DNA of 64,000 nucleotides from Cavia porcellus (Eukaryota; Chordata; Mammalia; Rodentia; Caviidae), in assembly GCF_034190915.1 (NCBI RefSeq), contig NW_026947496.1, positions 33,042,001-33,106,000 of the forward strand, read 5' to 3'. The stretch's first letter is position 1, and every line of letters begins with the position of its first letter. The position numbers and the translations under genes are program-made. Shown here piece by piece: positions 50,456-62,429 of this stretch. Below the pieces are notes generated by a model. The model did not search any database. It was not told where the DNA came from and saw only the letters and a list, made by a program, of their open reading frames with translations.

Positions 50456-52044
50456 TTTAGCAACTCAGTAAACACACTAGGAAGATGCTTTACCTTTGTT
50501 TTATGGTCCTACCACCTAGCTTAACAGCATTCTTTGTGCCTTCCTTTTCCTCCAGTTCAGGGTCCAGTCTAACTAGAGTTAAAGAGACACATTCAGCTTC
50601 AGGTGTTGTTAGTCTACTGTAACCTGCAAGAAGTCCACAGTCCTTGTTGCCTTTCACAGTACTGGTTGTTTGAAGAATACAGTTCTGCTTTATAGAACTT
50701 TGCTCATCTGGGGTTTTTTGAATATTTCTTCATGACTAGATTCAGCTGGAAACCTGTTGATGTGACAGTGCCCCTTCTCCTGTCTCATTCTGAGACTGGT
50801 GGCCTTGATGATACTGGTTTTGATCCCCCAGTTCCCATGTGTATACTGAATACTAGCCAATTCTAGGATCTAAACTTTATTAAATCATCTTAACATAAAA
50901 ATAATTTTCAAATTTAACTACTCTCTTTGAAATACTCTAGCCATCAGGATAGCAGTAACTAGAAAACACATTTCTGTGCTCTGAAAAGGCTAAACTTTGA
51001 AAGTTGCAGTAGTTAGCTGTTCCCTGATCTAAGCAACACTTCTTTTGTAGCCAGTCAGTTAGAAACGGGTCATCACCACTTTACTGTAATAGGACAGTCT
51101 GCTTTTTCCTTGGTAGAGAGAGAAGGGGGATATCAGGCACAAGAGATAACAAACTTTTATTTCAAATAGTTCAAATATTGATGCCAACATTGCTAAGAAA
51201 ATTTTTTGAAAGCATTCAGCTGTTGTGAGGGCCACCAGGTAGTAAGAAACAGCAGAAATTCAGGCCTGCCTGGTTACCCAGCCCAGCTCTACTGATGTGT
51301 CCAGAGATGGCTGATGGTAGAGGCCATGGTCCCTGCATGGCACTCAGGTCTTTCTTTATGCCTGTGCAGTGACAATGGTTATGTCAATGGCTCTCAGACT
51401 CACAATGGGTCTTCTCTTGTGCCCTATTGCACATAGGAGGAGGTTTTTGCCTTGGCTCTCTGGGAACTCTCTTTCCCCTAGAAAAAGAGAGCAGCTTCTT
51501 GGGATTTCTTAGCCACAGTTCTTCCTGTGTTGCCAGAGAAAGGTATACAGGTGTAGTGCACCTGGGCGTGGCAGGGCTTCAGCGTTAGATGACCTTGGTT
51601 TGACTCTAGTTTGTCCCTGTGCTCCCTGAGGGTCACCCGTAGACAGAGGCTGACACCTGCTGTTGAATGAGGGCACTAAACGTAACAGTGCTTGTCACCG
51701 TCGGGGGCAGGAGCACTTACTCCTGGGGCTGAGCAGAGAGTGGTTCTGTCTCTCGTTGAGGCGCTGAGGGAGGCAGTGGGCAGCAGCACTCAGAAGGGGC
51801 CCCCTCAGTTCAGTCTGTGTTTGCCAGGGAGCTGGGGGCAAGTGGGCCCTTAAATCTCTCATGGAGTCCCACAGGCCCAAATGTCCAGGCTGGTCCCAGG
51901 GCTGGGCTCAGGAACAGCACTGGCTTCTCATGCTGCCCAACTGACTGTCAGTGTAGGTGTCGCCACACTGCAGAGGAAAGCTGAAACTTAGAGGCCTGGA
52001 ATAAACAGTGAAATAGCTGATGGAAGCCCCGTGTTAACTGCTGC

Positions 52045-52161
52045 CTTCCAAGGTGAGGGGCTGTGAGCTGGCCACTGGCTGCTCTTCCAAGGTGAGGGGC
52101 TGTGAGCTGGCCACTGGCTGCTCTTCCAAGGTGAGGGGCTGTGAGCTGGCCACTGGCTGCT
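52045..52161 (+). repeat. Minisatellite: three perfect 39 bp units
   Basis: Units start at 52045, 52084 and 52123 and are identical. Each contains ccaaggtgaggggctgtgag, so each carries an AAG|GTGAGG word that fits the 5' splice donor consensus. The 39 bp period keeps the frame, which explains the repetitive short open frame here. It lies in NTPCR intron 3 on the sense strand. Confidence 0.97.
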
Positions 52162-52751
52162 CTTGTTGCTGCCCTTTGCTTCCCCAGCACCTGCAGTGTT
52201 GCAGGCATGGGCCACGATCATCCTGGACTTCAGGACTTTCAGGACTTGCTGTCCCAGAGGGACGAGCTCGGAAGCCAGGCTGTGTGCCTGGTAGTGAAAG
52301 TAATTAACCTTAATCCACCAGCAGTGTTTACTGTGCAGATAAGTCACATAAGACAAAGGCTATTTTCATTAGCTTGCTTTCTGTTCAGTATTTTGAGTAA
52401 ATGAAATTGCTTATTTTGTGTTTATATTTTCTTTGTAGTCTTAGAGTACATCTAATGATAAGCAAAGGACTGAAAAAGAATCTCATTTTTTCCAGGCCTC
52501 TGGTCTGACTGGTGCAGAGGTATTCTGCTGCTCAGTGTCTGTTTACTCTTTTGGGAAAACAAACTAGCTGAGAGCCTGGCCCTGCTGCTGAGGGCCATGT
52601 CGTATGCACTCATAATCTAGAATAGCATCCACAGGGTGAAGGTTCACTAACTTGTTTCTGTTTTGTCTAGAATGGCTTGAATTTGTAGAGAAATAAAGCA
52701 CTTGGCAAAATTTCCTCTAAAGTTCAAGGGCTGTTTATAAAAACCAGGTAA

Positions 52752-52895
52752 ATTGGGCATGGTGGTACATACTTATTATCCCAGCATTCAGTAGGCTGAG
52801 GCAGGAGAGTTGCCAAGAGTTTGAGGCCAGTTTGGATCACATAGTAAGTTCAAGGTCACCCTGAACTACATAGTGGGACCCTGTCTATTTTTTCC
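52752..52895 (+). mobile_element. B1 SINE with internal duplication
   Basis: Head attgggcatggtggtacata, tatcccagcattcagtaggc, then two related segments (about 52825-52880) and ggaccctgtct. Confidence 0.9.
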
Positions 52896-53052
52896 TTTTG
52901 AGCAGATTCTTATCCTTTCACTGTATTGTGGATTTTGCATCTTATATACTCTTACCATTTTTTATACTAGGGAGACAATACAATGTTTACTCATGTGAGT
53001 TTGATTTATTTCACTTTTGAGTGTGGTCTCAAGTTGCATGTGAGACCCTGTC

Positions 53053-53072
53053 AAAAAAAAAAAAAAAAAAAA
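53053..53072. repeat. Poly-A run, likely SINE tail
   Basis: Preceded by tgtgagaccctgtc, the usual B1 3' end, so this is probably the tail of a truncated B1. Confidence 0.7.
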
Positions 53073-53769
53073 GGTAAATGTTGTCTACATCTAGACAGCT
53101 TGTTAAGCAGTCTAGTCTACCTGCCTGTCAAGAGTATGAATCTCTTGCATTGTCACTAAAAATTGCAAATTTAAAAGAGATTACTGTAGTCCCTGGACTC
53201 TAAAAGTCTCTAATACTGGAGAGAATGAGAATTTTACAATGAGCGTTTTTATTTGGTAGAAGCCATTGTGAACATGTGTGCCCATGCACCATGGTGCTGA
53301 GCATAGTGACGGGATGAATGTGCTAGACACAGGTCACCCTGGCTACAAGTAGCCCCACAAGACCTTTAACTTTTACCATCATATTTTGATTTTTAGTGGT
53401 ATTTTATATGCCTCAGCTGCATGGTGCTACAGCGCAGGCTACATGGGGGTCAGTGTAGTGCCATGTGGGCAGGGGCAACACAGGCTGACTGCCTCCTGCA
53501 CCTGCTGCACACATCGTCAGTCGAGATGTGTGTGTATCATATGTGACATGCGCTTGTGCAATTCAGAGAGTAAAATGCAGCACCAGTGATAATAGGATTT
53601 CAGCCTACCTACACATCCCTGTGCCTGTGAATAAAGCTGTTAATTGTTATTAGGTAGACAGGTAAGTTTTCTTATTTAACTGTTAAGTGTCTTATTTAAC
53701 TGTGTTATTTCATTTTAATATAATAATATCTAAAAATATAGAAAGTTTCATTACTCATATACATTAGCT

Positions 53770-54312
53770 ATATTGTATATAGTGGACCCCTGAAATTCAT
53801 AGAGGTTGGTTATGTTCCTAGAGCACCTGTGAATGTGAAAATCTTCAGAAAACTACAGAAAAGTTTCAGATATGGTCAGAAAAATGCCTATAAATACCTG
53901 TTTTTTATAGTTTAAACCCTAAATATGCTGTGTCTCTGCAGTTATGTAATTTAATAAACTACTGTATTGACAAAGCCTTAGACAGTACAAGATGTTTTGG
54001 CACCTTGAGATCTTAGGACTTTAAAAGAAGAACAAAACTGAGAACACTCAAGACAGTTACACAGGACACAGCAGTCTGGTACTATGCAGGAACCCTGGTG
54101 CCTCTGCAGGAGGTGGCTTACAGGGCAGCAGCCAGTCAGCAGCAAGGAGAACTGAATAGTGCTCTCGACTGGCTACTTGCAAACCTCCTGGCAAAAAAAC
54201 AGTTGTGGATGATGTTTGCAGTTCCCAAGAACAGTTTTAGTTAGGTTCTCAGGAAAAATCTACGAATGACTGACGCTGTGAACTCTGAACGATGACTTCA
54301 CAGAATACTGTA
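53770..54312. mobile_element. Tigger-like DNA transposon relic
   Basis: The left end agtggacccctgaaattcat, ggttggttatgttcctag and gtgaatgtgaaaatcttcag, and the right end gactgacgctgtgaactctg through gaatactgta, resemble mammalian Tigger/MER44-type terminal regions. There is no transposase frame, so it would be a non-autonomous or eroded copy. Confidence 0.5.
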
Positions 54313-56161
54313 TTTTATATGTGGCCCAAGCCAGTTCATCTGCACTCATTGTGGCCCAAGCAAGTCGAAATGTTGAACACATACTGGACAGTGCAGGAAG
54401 GGTGGGTGTAGGGCACATGCTGTGTATTTACACATGTATATTTACATATGCGTCATGTGTGTTTGATTACTACATGTATTCAAATAGATACATGTACTTA
54501 AACACTTTTGTATTGTTTCTTTGTCTGATGTGATAGTTTTCAAAACTGTCAACTTGTGCTGAAGTAGAAGTTTGTGAATAGTGGCCTCCAAAATGACATC
54601 CACAGCTTCTTGTCTCTGGAGCCCGAAGTGCTCTGTAGACCTCCTGGAAAGGGTTAGATCAATTGGAGAGGTTTGCTCTCAGGAAGACAGACACTTTCCT
54701 GTGGGACTGACTGCTTTTACCAGCACAGATGGGTGACTGATGGCGGTTTTCTTCCAAGCTCAGCATTCGTTTTTGAAGAAAGAGCTTGGTATAAGTCGTG
54801 CCTGACTTAACAGATGCCCCTGCCCAGGCAGAGGAGCATGGACTCTTCAGCCTTCTGCTTCTCTGGCCAGGGGGTCTGATCAGTACTGCAGGGAAGACAG
54901 AGATAGGAGCCTAAACCCTACACGAGGGCAGCCAGATATATTACAGATGCACTTGATAGAGAGGTGAAAATGAACTACCTCAGAAGCACTGAAGCTTGGC
55001 CACCATCGAGAGAGATCTCTTGGGACAGTTGTGGTGACCTTCCTTATTCTTTCTGCTGTGAAATGGATGGGAAAGTTCTTCCTATAATTGTGCAGTTTAG
55101 CAAGCAGAAAGAGGAGCAGTGTTTCCTTAGTGTTCAGGAGGGCTGCTTTGTGCTTCCCTCCTGTCACAGCTGGTGCAGACCCGGCTGTCTCAGATAGAGG
55201 GTACCAGCAGATAGCTCCCTCCTCCCGGACATCTGTCTTCAGGAGCAGCCTGTGACCCTCACTGGCTTAGCCTCTCCTGGCTAAGGGACAAAGGCCCTCT
55301 CCATCCATGGATACCATTTAAGTTATTGCAGGTCTGGCCCTTTGCCCTGTGTGTCACTGGGTGCCATTGTGTATCCTGCCCAGCATCTAGCTGGCCTGTA
55401 CCACTCTTGCGGAAGGGCCCAAGCAGTGTCGCAAAGGGGACCTGTGAGTCAATTCTCCTGAAATTCTCCTGAGGCTTTCATCATAATGCTGTATACAAAG
55501 ACATGGAATGCAGTTGCTATGGAGCGTCACTGAAGTGCTTATTACCTGTTGGACTGTGTCTTTTCTCTAAAAGGACGAGGAGTGTACTTGGCTTTCTCTA
55601 GGAAGTATGTGTGTAGTAGTTATCGATAGCCAGGTAACAAATCACCCCGGTAGACATTCATTCTGCACATTGTCTATGGATCAAGAGTCAGTATAGCCAT
55701 AATGGGTGGTTCTGACCCAGGGCCCTCTGGTGGTCACTAACCTGCTTTCGGCTGACCTCTGCCCTTCTGAGGCTGGGTAGTAAGGATCCACTTCCGAGTC
55801 CACCTATGTGGGAGCTGGAGCTCAGTCTGTCTCTATCACTTAGATTCACTGCTAGCACCTTACTTCAGGGCAGCTGTCTCCCCAGAGCAAATGACCCTGC
55901 AAAGGGAAGCAGGACAGAAGCAGCACTTCTCTGCCTGTACTCAGTGACATCCTGTCACTCCGACCACATTGTGGTGGCTGCACAGCCCAAGGCTGGTGTG
56001 CAGGGGCAGGCGACCTAGGAACTGTGAAGACTGGGAAGGCCGCAGCCACATCAGCTCTGACTGGGACTTGCAGAGATGTGATGGACATGAATTGGATAAA
56101 GCCATTAGAGAATTTGAGATCTGAGCAACACAACTGTATTTATTGGTTTTGCTTTATTTAT
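54313..56161. other. Intron 3 stretch, no gene seen
   Basis: Unique-looking sequence with frames of 60-95 codons on both strands that overlap each other. No recognisable domain or splice pattern. Confidence 0.45.
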
Positions 56162-56343
56162 GTTCCTGAGGGTAGAACTCGGGGCCTTTACACTGCACTA
56201 TACCCCCCAGTCCCTTTATATATGTAAATGTATATGTGTGTGAGGCAGTGTCTCGTTACGCTCCCCAGGAAGGACTCCAACTTTTTTCCTGCACCAGCCT
56301 CCCAGAGTGCTGCAGTTAAACGTATGCACCACTATGCTCAGAT
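56162..56343 (-). mobile_element. Composite B1+ID SINE, minus strand, diverged
   Basis: ID half complement (gagggtagaactcggggcct, then actatacccccc), a linker with TATA repeats, and a B1 half complement (tgaggcagtgtctcgttacg, then gcctcccagagtgctgcag and cgtatgcaccactatgctc). Confidence 0.65.
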
Positions 56344-56832
56344 GTTTATTTTTTTATAAGACTGCTTTTAATTTTCGTTCTTCCCACCAACACTCATTCA
56401 TCAGAGTATGGAATACAGATACTTGAGCACGTATGTGTCCTCTGCAGCAGTCAGGGAACATCTTACATATTAAAAATATGGGTGGGGGGGAGTGATGGAG
56501 AGAGAAGAGAGCTCTCAGCTTTGCTGTCTCATTTCTTTTAAACCTGAAGTATTTGGGTGCCATTTCTTTTCTGAGTGTGCATAATCCCGAAGGCGGATTA
56601 CTATAAGAACCATTCTGAGGGAATAAAATATTGAGACAAGCTCAAGGGACCAGGAAGTTGAATGTTCTCATGAGACTGTAGACATCTGGTGTGTGCACTG
56701 CTGAGGACAATCTGTCCTCCGAGGGCAGCCCGCCCGCCCATCACACCATTAGCTGATGAGTGTTTGGGGCTGAGATCCTGGGCCTGTGATCAGTGTGGCT
56801 TTGGGGTCCCAATGAATATTTTGTCACCCTAG

Positions 56833-57042
56833 GCGATTTCCAGTGGTGGCTCAAGGCAGGGAGTGTGTGTCATCGATGAGATCGGGAAGATGGAGCTCTT
56901 CAGCCAGCCCTTCATCCAAGCTGTGCGCCAGACACTGTCCTCACCAGGGACTGTGGTCCTCGGAACCATCCCAGTTCCCAAAGGGAAACCACTGGCCCTC
57001 GTGGAGGAAATCAGGAAGAGGCCCGACGTGAAGGTGTTCAGC
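56833..57042 (+). CDS. NTPCR: NTPCR coding exon 4 (Walker B region); gene continues past window
   Basis: Fourth coding exon, residues 99-168 (70 codons, phase 0 at both ends). It encodes VCVIDEIGKMELFSQPFIQA, where Asp113, Glu114 and Glu119 form the Walker B-like acidic cluster expected to bind Mg and activate water. It also encodes GTIPVPKGKPLALVEEIRKR, the conserved motif after the central strand. The acceptor is tttgtcaccctag, with a weaker pyrimidine tract than the other introns, and the donor is AGC|gtgagtaag, near consensus. The family protein has about 190 residues. The remaining 22 or so C-terminal residues should come from one more exon, which I did not find between 57043 and 64000, so it is expected beyond the right edge. 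No disabling change is seen. Confidence 0.97.
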
Positions 57043-57360
57043 GTGAGTAAGCCAGGCCCCCACCCAGTCTGTGGGAGGGTACGGATATGCCCACAGCCAC
57101 CTCTGCCTCCCTGTCTCTGGGTGCTGGGCTCTAAGCAAGTGTGAGTGTCTAAGAGTTCCAGAACTTAGGTTTTGCCTGTCTTTGAAAAGGACAGGATAGA
57201 CTGGGAGCACCAGCAGTCTTCTCCATTCCTACTCTCTTCCTCTCCCAATACCGCTGGGCACTGGACCGCTCCAGTGCCAGAATCGCTCAAGTGGCTGATC
57301 TCAGATCTGCAGTTCAGGTTGGGACTCAGAGGCAAACAAGTGTGGTTTTAGGGAAAGGTT

Positions 57361-57431
57361 CCTCTGTGTGTCTGTGTCTGTGTCTGTGTCTTTCTCTTTT
57401 TCTTTCTGTCTCTCTGTCTCTCTCTCTCTGT
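57361..57431. repeat. (CTGTGT)n / (TC)n microsatellite
   Basis: About four CTGTGT-type units give way to a pyrimidine tract of TCTC and TTTC words, directly beside a composite SINE. Confidence 0.9.
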
Positions 57432-57637
57432 GACACTGGAGATTGAACTCAGGCCTTCAACACTGAGCAATATTCCTAGCCCATTTATGTACTTTTCTTT
57501 ACTTAATATTTTTTTTAATTTTGAGAGAGGTTCTCACTGAAGTTGCTAAGTTGCACAGGCTGGGCTTGAACTTGCAGTCCTCCTGCTTCAGCCCCATGGA
57601 GTGCTGGGATCACAGTTGTGTCCTGCCCCACCTGGCT
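57432..57637 (-). mobile_element. Composite B1+ID SINE, minus strand
   Basis: ID half complement (cactggagattgaactcagg, then ctgagcaatattcctagcc), an A/T linker, and a B1 half complement (gaagttgctaagttgcacag, gtcctcctgcttcagcc, gtgctgggatcacagttg). Confidence 0.8.
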
Positions 57638-58459
57638 GAATGGTTTCCCTTTTAGAGGGACCCACTCCTGCTGGGAGAAGAGGCCTGGCTCAGTGAGACA
57701 CTGCCTATCATAATAACCTGGGAAGATGGAAACACACTGTCTTCTTCGCCCAGGGAAGGAGCCACCAGCCACCTGTGGCTACTTCTGTTTAAGTTAGCTA
57801 CATTTAAATAGTATTTAAAACAGTTTCTCAGCCACGCTAGCACAGACGTGGCAGTATTTGGGAGCATAGCTTTGGCGTCTTGTCACTCACAGTGAGGTCT
57901 ACGGTGGCCTGTGTAGGGTCCCCTGAAGCCTGTGAGATGTGCACACATGTAGGCCTGCCCGTGACCCCAGAACTGAGCTGTCTGGGGATCAGGCTGAGCC
58001 ACCGTGCTCTCACCCTCTCTGTGGGCCTCAGTCTGCTGCAGTTTGAGAAGTAAGGCTGTGGCTCCTGGGGTCTTGGGGTCCTCGGAGCAGCATGTTGAGG
58101 GCACGGTGTCAGCGGGCTGCAGGAGGCTCCTCGCCTCAGTCTTGTTGCTCTGTTCTTCTCATGTATGTCCGTCTGTCCCACTGCTTTTCTTTCCTGTGTC
58201 TGTCAGTGCTGCTGGCCTAGTGCTGTCCACTGCCTCATTCCTACCCTTGGTTTTAGCACTTCCTGCCCTGCAAGGTGGGTGAGGCCCACCTAAGTAGGAA
58301 AGCATGGAGTGGGACCTATGTCACCGATGCCATGCCAGCCTGGCCCAGTGGCCCTAGCGAGACATCCACATGTGCCCGCACAGTGTTCTGGGAGTGGCAG
58401 TGAGTGACTGCTAGAGTGAAACCAGCCAGATCTGGACAGCTGTGCCTATGCTTCCTTCA

Positions 58460-58620
58460 TCTGTTAGCTTATTCACTTGATAGACGCTGATGGAGCACCT
58501 ACTGTGTCTAGACATTGCTCCGAATTTGGGTGACACTGGTGATAAGACTGACCAAGTCCTTCTGTTGCACAGCTTACATTCTAGGGGGAACGCTGGGTGC
58601 CAGACCATAAGCAGACAAAG
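58460..58620 (-). repeat. L2 LINE 3' end relic, minus strand
   Basis: The complement of the L2 3' end: tgatggagcacctactgtgt, gacactggtgataagactga and cagcttacattctaggggg. It may extend to about 58740. Confidence 0.6.
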
Positions 58621-59729
58621 TAAGTTGTTTCAGGTCCTGATAAAGGCAAGGGAAAGAAGCCAGGCGGTGTGGTGGTTGGGGCAGGGTAGAGGGGCAGTCC
58701 AGGGAGAAGACATCTGAGTGGAGATCTGAGAGCCTTGAAAGGTCACATCTGGTGGCCTTATCTCTGTGGTCCTTTGCTGTCTTCCTGTGTCTCTCTCTGC
58801 AGTTGAGATTCAGTTGTAATGTAGAGTTTCTGTGGAGACATAGGCAGTGTATAGTGAAAGGTGAGAGAAAATGCATTTTCAGGCCAGGAAACTGCCAGCA
58901 TTAGGCTGCAAGGATTGGGTGTCTCTGCAAATGCATCCCAGGCCCAGTGACCTACAGCAGGTTGAAGGGAGTTGACATTTATGTCCAGAAATAACTGTTG
59001 TCTTAGGATAATATCATGTTTCCTTTTCTGACGTACCACTGTTCTCCAGACAAGGTAATCATTGCTCCTGATGATCTGTAGAGGAAGTGATGGGCTCTGA
59101 GTTGATCCTGTGAGAGGGTGGGCTGCCAGGCCTGCTTTCTTGCTGCTGCTCCTCATCCTTATCTGGATTCCATGGAGTCTCGAGTCCTTTCCATTTCTGA
59201 TGGGCACTCAGTGTCTGAATCTATGTTTAGAAAAGTCCTTTGCAGCTAGCACCTCTCCCTGATCCAGGCATGGGTGCAGCCTATTTCTTTCCCTTACAGC
59301 CTGACCATGGGACATTGAGACTCTGGGGCAGAGAAGGGCGATGTCAGAGTGAGCAGGGAGGTCAGAGGAAGTCATGCCTGGGTGGGTGCTTGTGGGTGGA
59401 AGTGGAAGGAGATGGGGGAGCGCGCCAGGGAAGGTGATAAGTTGTGATGGGTGCTGGGTGAGCATGGGTCCTGTGACGGTGGGGCTGAGCTCCTGCTGTA
59501 GGAGGAAGCGCTGGTCCCCAGAGTCAGGGGCTTTGTCTGGATGTGTTCTTAATGGTGTTTGTGAGCTGAGAACTACTTTTCATAAAAACTCCTGAAAACA
59601 TTGTGGTTCTAGACAAGATGCAACTGACCACTTCTGTTTCTCCACTGATTTCAGCCAGTAGCCTTTGGGGACAATATGACCTGATAGGTGGAGAGAGGGC
59701 AGGCGGGTTGAGCCTCAGGGCCAACTAGT

Positions 59730-60480
59730 GACACCATGGACACATTGAAATCACTTGTCATACCACAGTCAGAATATCTCACCTTGAATAAGAAAAGACT
59801 ATCAGCAGACAGCAACAGCAAGAAGACAAGGATGTTGGGACGGCAGGGCAAGGATTTTAAAACAGTCTCATCAAAAGGCCTAAGACTAAAAAGGTGTCAC
59901 AAAAAATGCCTCAGTGATAAATCACAAACATACTTGAAGCAAATGAAAAATAGTCTCAAGAAGGAAACTGAAAGTTTCAGCGAAAATACAGAAGGTAGAG
60001 AAAGCCAATGAAAATTTAATGCAGCAAAATAGCCAATTGAAAGTGTCGGTCATTGAACTCACCAGCAGACTGCAGGTGACAGAAGAAATCAGTGAACAGA
60101 AATTACCCAATAAGGAGCAGATAGAATAAAAAATGGGCTGGTAGGAAATAGTGGCTAAAATTTCCCAACTTCAGAAGGCAAATCTGCAGATTCGAGAAGC
60201 TGTGTGAATCCCAGCACGATAAACCCACGGAAGCCTCTGTGAAGGTACATCCTTGTGGGCCCGTGAAAGTGAGCAAAGCCGCACTCATCAGACTGGAAGG
60301 CGGAGGCAGGCAGCTTGTATATCGGTCCAGTGTGTTGGAGGAGCTGTCTGCTGAGAACTCTGCATCCACTGGAACAACCCCGGGGAGTGAAGGGAAAACT
60401 TGGACTTGCAGAGGAGGGAGAGGAAGAGCTTGGCCACCAGTAGACCTACCTTAGAGAAATGGCTAGGGAAGTTCTCTCAG
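59730..60480 (+). pseudogene. Degenerate LINE ORF1-like (L1/HAL1) relic
   Basis: A + strand frame at 59736-60011 (91 codons, MDTLKSLVIPQSEY...) is lysine- and serine-rich. After a frameshift it is followed by a heptad-like stretch including ELTSRLQVTEEISEQ, which resembles the coiled coil of L1 ORF1. Later blocks near 60150-60210 and 60430-60480 (aaaatttcccaacttcagaa, caccagtagacctacctta) also look repeat-derived. It could instead be a processed pseudogene of an unidentified coiled-coil protein. Stops and frameshifts rule out function. Confidence 0.4.
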
Positions 60481-61889
60481 GAAGGAACGAGAGGGCTGCC
60501 TGGGACCTGAGAAGGGGACAGTGCAGAGAGGAAAACTGAGGCAGGAATAGTAATGCTACCTGATGTGCTAAAAATAGATGAACAAAAGAACAGAGAGAAG
60601 AAAGGCAGGCTCCTGAGGAGGAAGCTGGGATCCCCCCGAGAGTTGCTGCTCCTGCTGTTCCCTAGTGAAGCACCGCCTAGGAGCAGTAGGCCCACGGCAC
60701 CCTGCTCTGCCTGTGGGGACTTAGGAGGGAACCAGGGATGCGGAAGTGCTGGTGTGGTGTCCTGGGAAGGGGAACAGGGCAGGCTGTGGCCATCTGGAAA
60801 GACTGTCAGACGAAGCACCCTGAGCGCAGGCCTGAAGGGAGGGAGGGAGCGGCCTAGGGGTCATGTCAGGGAGGCCACCTACTCCCTCGTGGGTTGCTTT
60901 CCAGAGCTCTGAGCAGCCTTGCCAGTTAAATCCTTTCCACTTTGACTTTTCCGTGAGAGAAGTTCCTCATTTATTCTGTTGCCTTCTAGTCAAGGCCATG
61001 AAATCAACAGGATTGTGAACAGCTTTAGATTCTTTTGAATCTGGTGGCCTTGTGACATGATTAAGCCCAGTGCTGGGACTTGGGTGCAGCAGTGTGAGGG
61101 TGCCATCTGTCCTTCCAGCCTTCTTTCCTGCCTGCTATCGAGGTTCCCAGGAACTTGTGCAATACGGTTGTGTGCGCCTCTCAGCTGCCCTCCTCTTCCC
61201 CTCTCTCCTTCCCTCCCGCTCCTTCTTGTTAGTGACGTCACGAGTTTGTTTTCCCATCCCGGCTGGCCTGGGTGTTCTCTTGCTCTGTAGGGCACGGGTG
61301 TAATGCCAGATCCTACCTGTATTCTGACTCTGTGAGTCTTTCAGACCAGCAGGAGGGAGGGCACCGTCCTTTGGAAATGACTACTCTGGTTTGGGTAATG
61401 ATCGTGACCTTTCTGAAGGTGTGATTGCTCTCCCAGAAGTTTACTCTAAGTTTTATGTCATGTCCTCAAGGACTTACTGCTCTCTAAATGTCACCACTGG
61501 TATTTGGTTGAAACTAATTATAAAAAAAAGGTAATGGTTATATTAATGAGATAGAGGCAAAAGATAGACTTCTGTGGATCAACATTACTGGGAAGAACAG
61601 TGGGTAGTTTTTTCATAGTTTTCTAATTAGCAACATAAAAGAATTTTTAATCCCTTCAGTTACTTCTTACAAAAATAAAATCTGTGAGTTTGGTCTTCTA
61701 AGTGGCATTTAGAAAGCCAGTTTCTTTTGATTTCTGGTGCAACACTTCCTGGATGGAATACTGGAGATGCTCTCTGTTGAGTGGTGAGAGCGCCCTGGGC
61801 ACTGAGGAGCATTTCTGTGGGGCTTGGGGTGGCTCATTTTTGAGCACTCAGGGCTGGTGCTGAGCTTAGTGATATAGCTGCATTAGTAG
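60481..61889. other. Intron 4 stretch, no gene seen
   Basis: A GC-rich patch at 60.6-60.9 kb holds overlapping frames of 113-119 codons on both strands with no recognised similarity. I looked here for the last NTPCR exon and did not find it. Confidence 0.5.
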
Positions 61890-61985
61890 CCTCAAGAGAT
61901 GGGCAGAGAGGCTAGGTAATTTATCCAGGGTCCCTTAATTAGTCTGGGTAAAGCTCAGATCCAGACTGTCATTCAGCCAACTCGA
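61890..61985 (-). repeat. MIR SINE relic, minus strand
   Basis: The complement of MIR: gatgggcagagaggctaggt, aatttatccagggtccctta, then ctcagatccagactgtc. Confidence 0.55.
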
Positions 61986-62429
61986 GAGCCTGAACATTGG
62001 TGTGATCTGCTTTAATGCTGCTTTTACTGGGGTGATTCTGGTACGTGGCCATAGAAACTTAGATATTTAGAAAATATTTCATTTTTCTACTTTAATATTA
62101 TATAACCAAAATCTATTTAATAATCTGAATTCAAAGCTACTTAAGCTTGCTTCTTCCATAAAGAAATTTTTATTCTTCCGGTTTTCACTTTCAGGTTGCA
62201 AGGCCATCAGAAGAGTGGGAAGTTCTCTCCAATTTAGAAGGTTTTAGACTTACTCTTGCTATGTGTTTTCTTCATCCCTGCTCCCCCAAATAGGACATAA
62301 ACTCTGTCTTTCTTTTAGGAGTGTGATGCTGCCTCAGTGCCCATGCACCTCTCTTCTGCAGTTTCAGAGCTGATGTTGGGAACCTGTCTATAGCAACTAG
62401 ATTTGAAGTCATTAGATAGTTTTTTTGCA

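Larger units (their letters stand above)
45030..56832 (+). other. NTPCR: NTPCR intron 3 (phase 0)
   Basis: An 11.8 kb intron. It holds an antisense L1 piece, B1 SINEs, a MIR, Tigger-like DNA transposon relics, a 39 bp x 3 minisatellite and a composite B1+ID SINE. No conserved exon is recognised within it, and exons 3 and 4 join in frame across it. Confidence 0.9.

Noticed and set aside
52053..52307. Repetitive 84-codon frame read as a repeat protein
   Set aside because: The 39 bp minisatellite keeps the frame open. No conserved protein is seen, and it lies in an intron.
57043..57144. Exon 4 reading on in frame after 57042 as the true C-terminus
   Set aside because: The next bases are a near-consensus donor (gtgagtaag) and the following residues do not look like the family tail.
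61200..61330. Candidate last NTPCR exon
   Set aside because: It reads as a pyrimidine-rich stretch, but no frame after it encodes a tail like the family's C-terminus.
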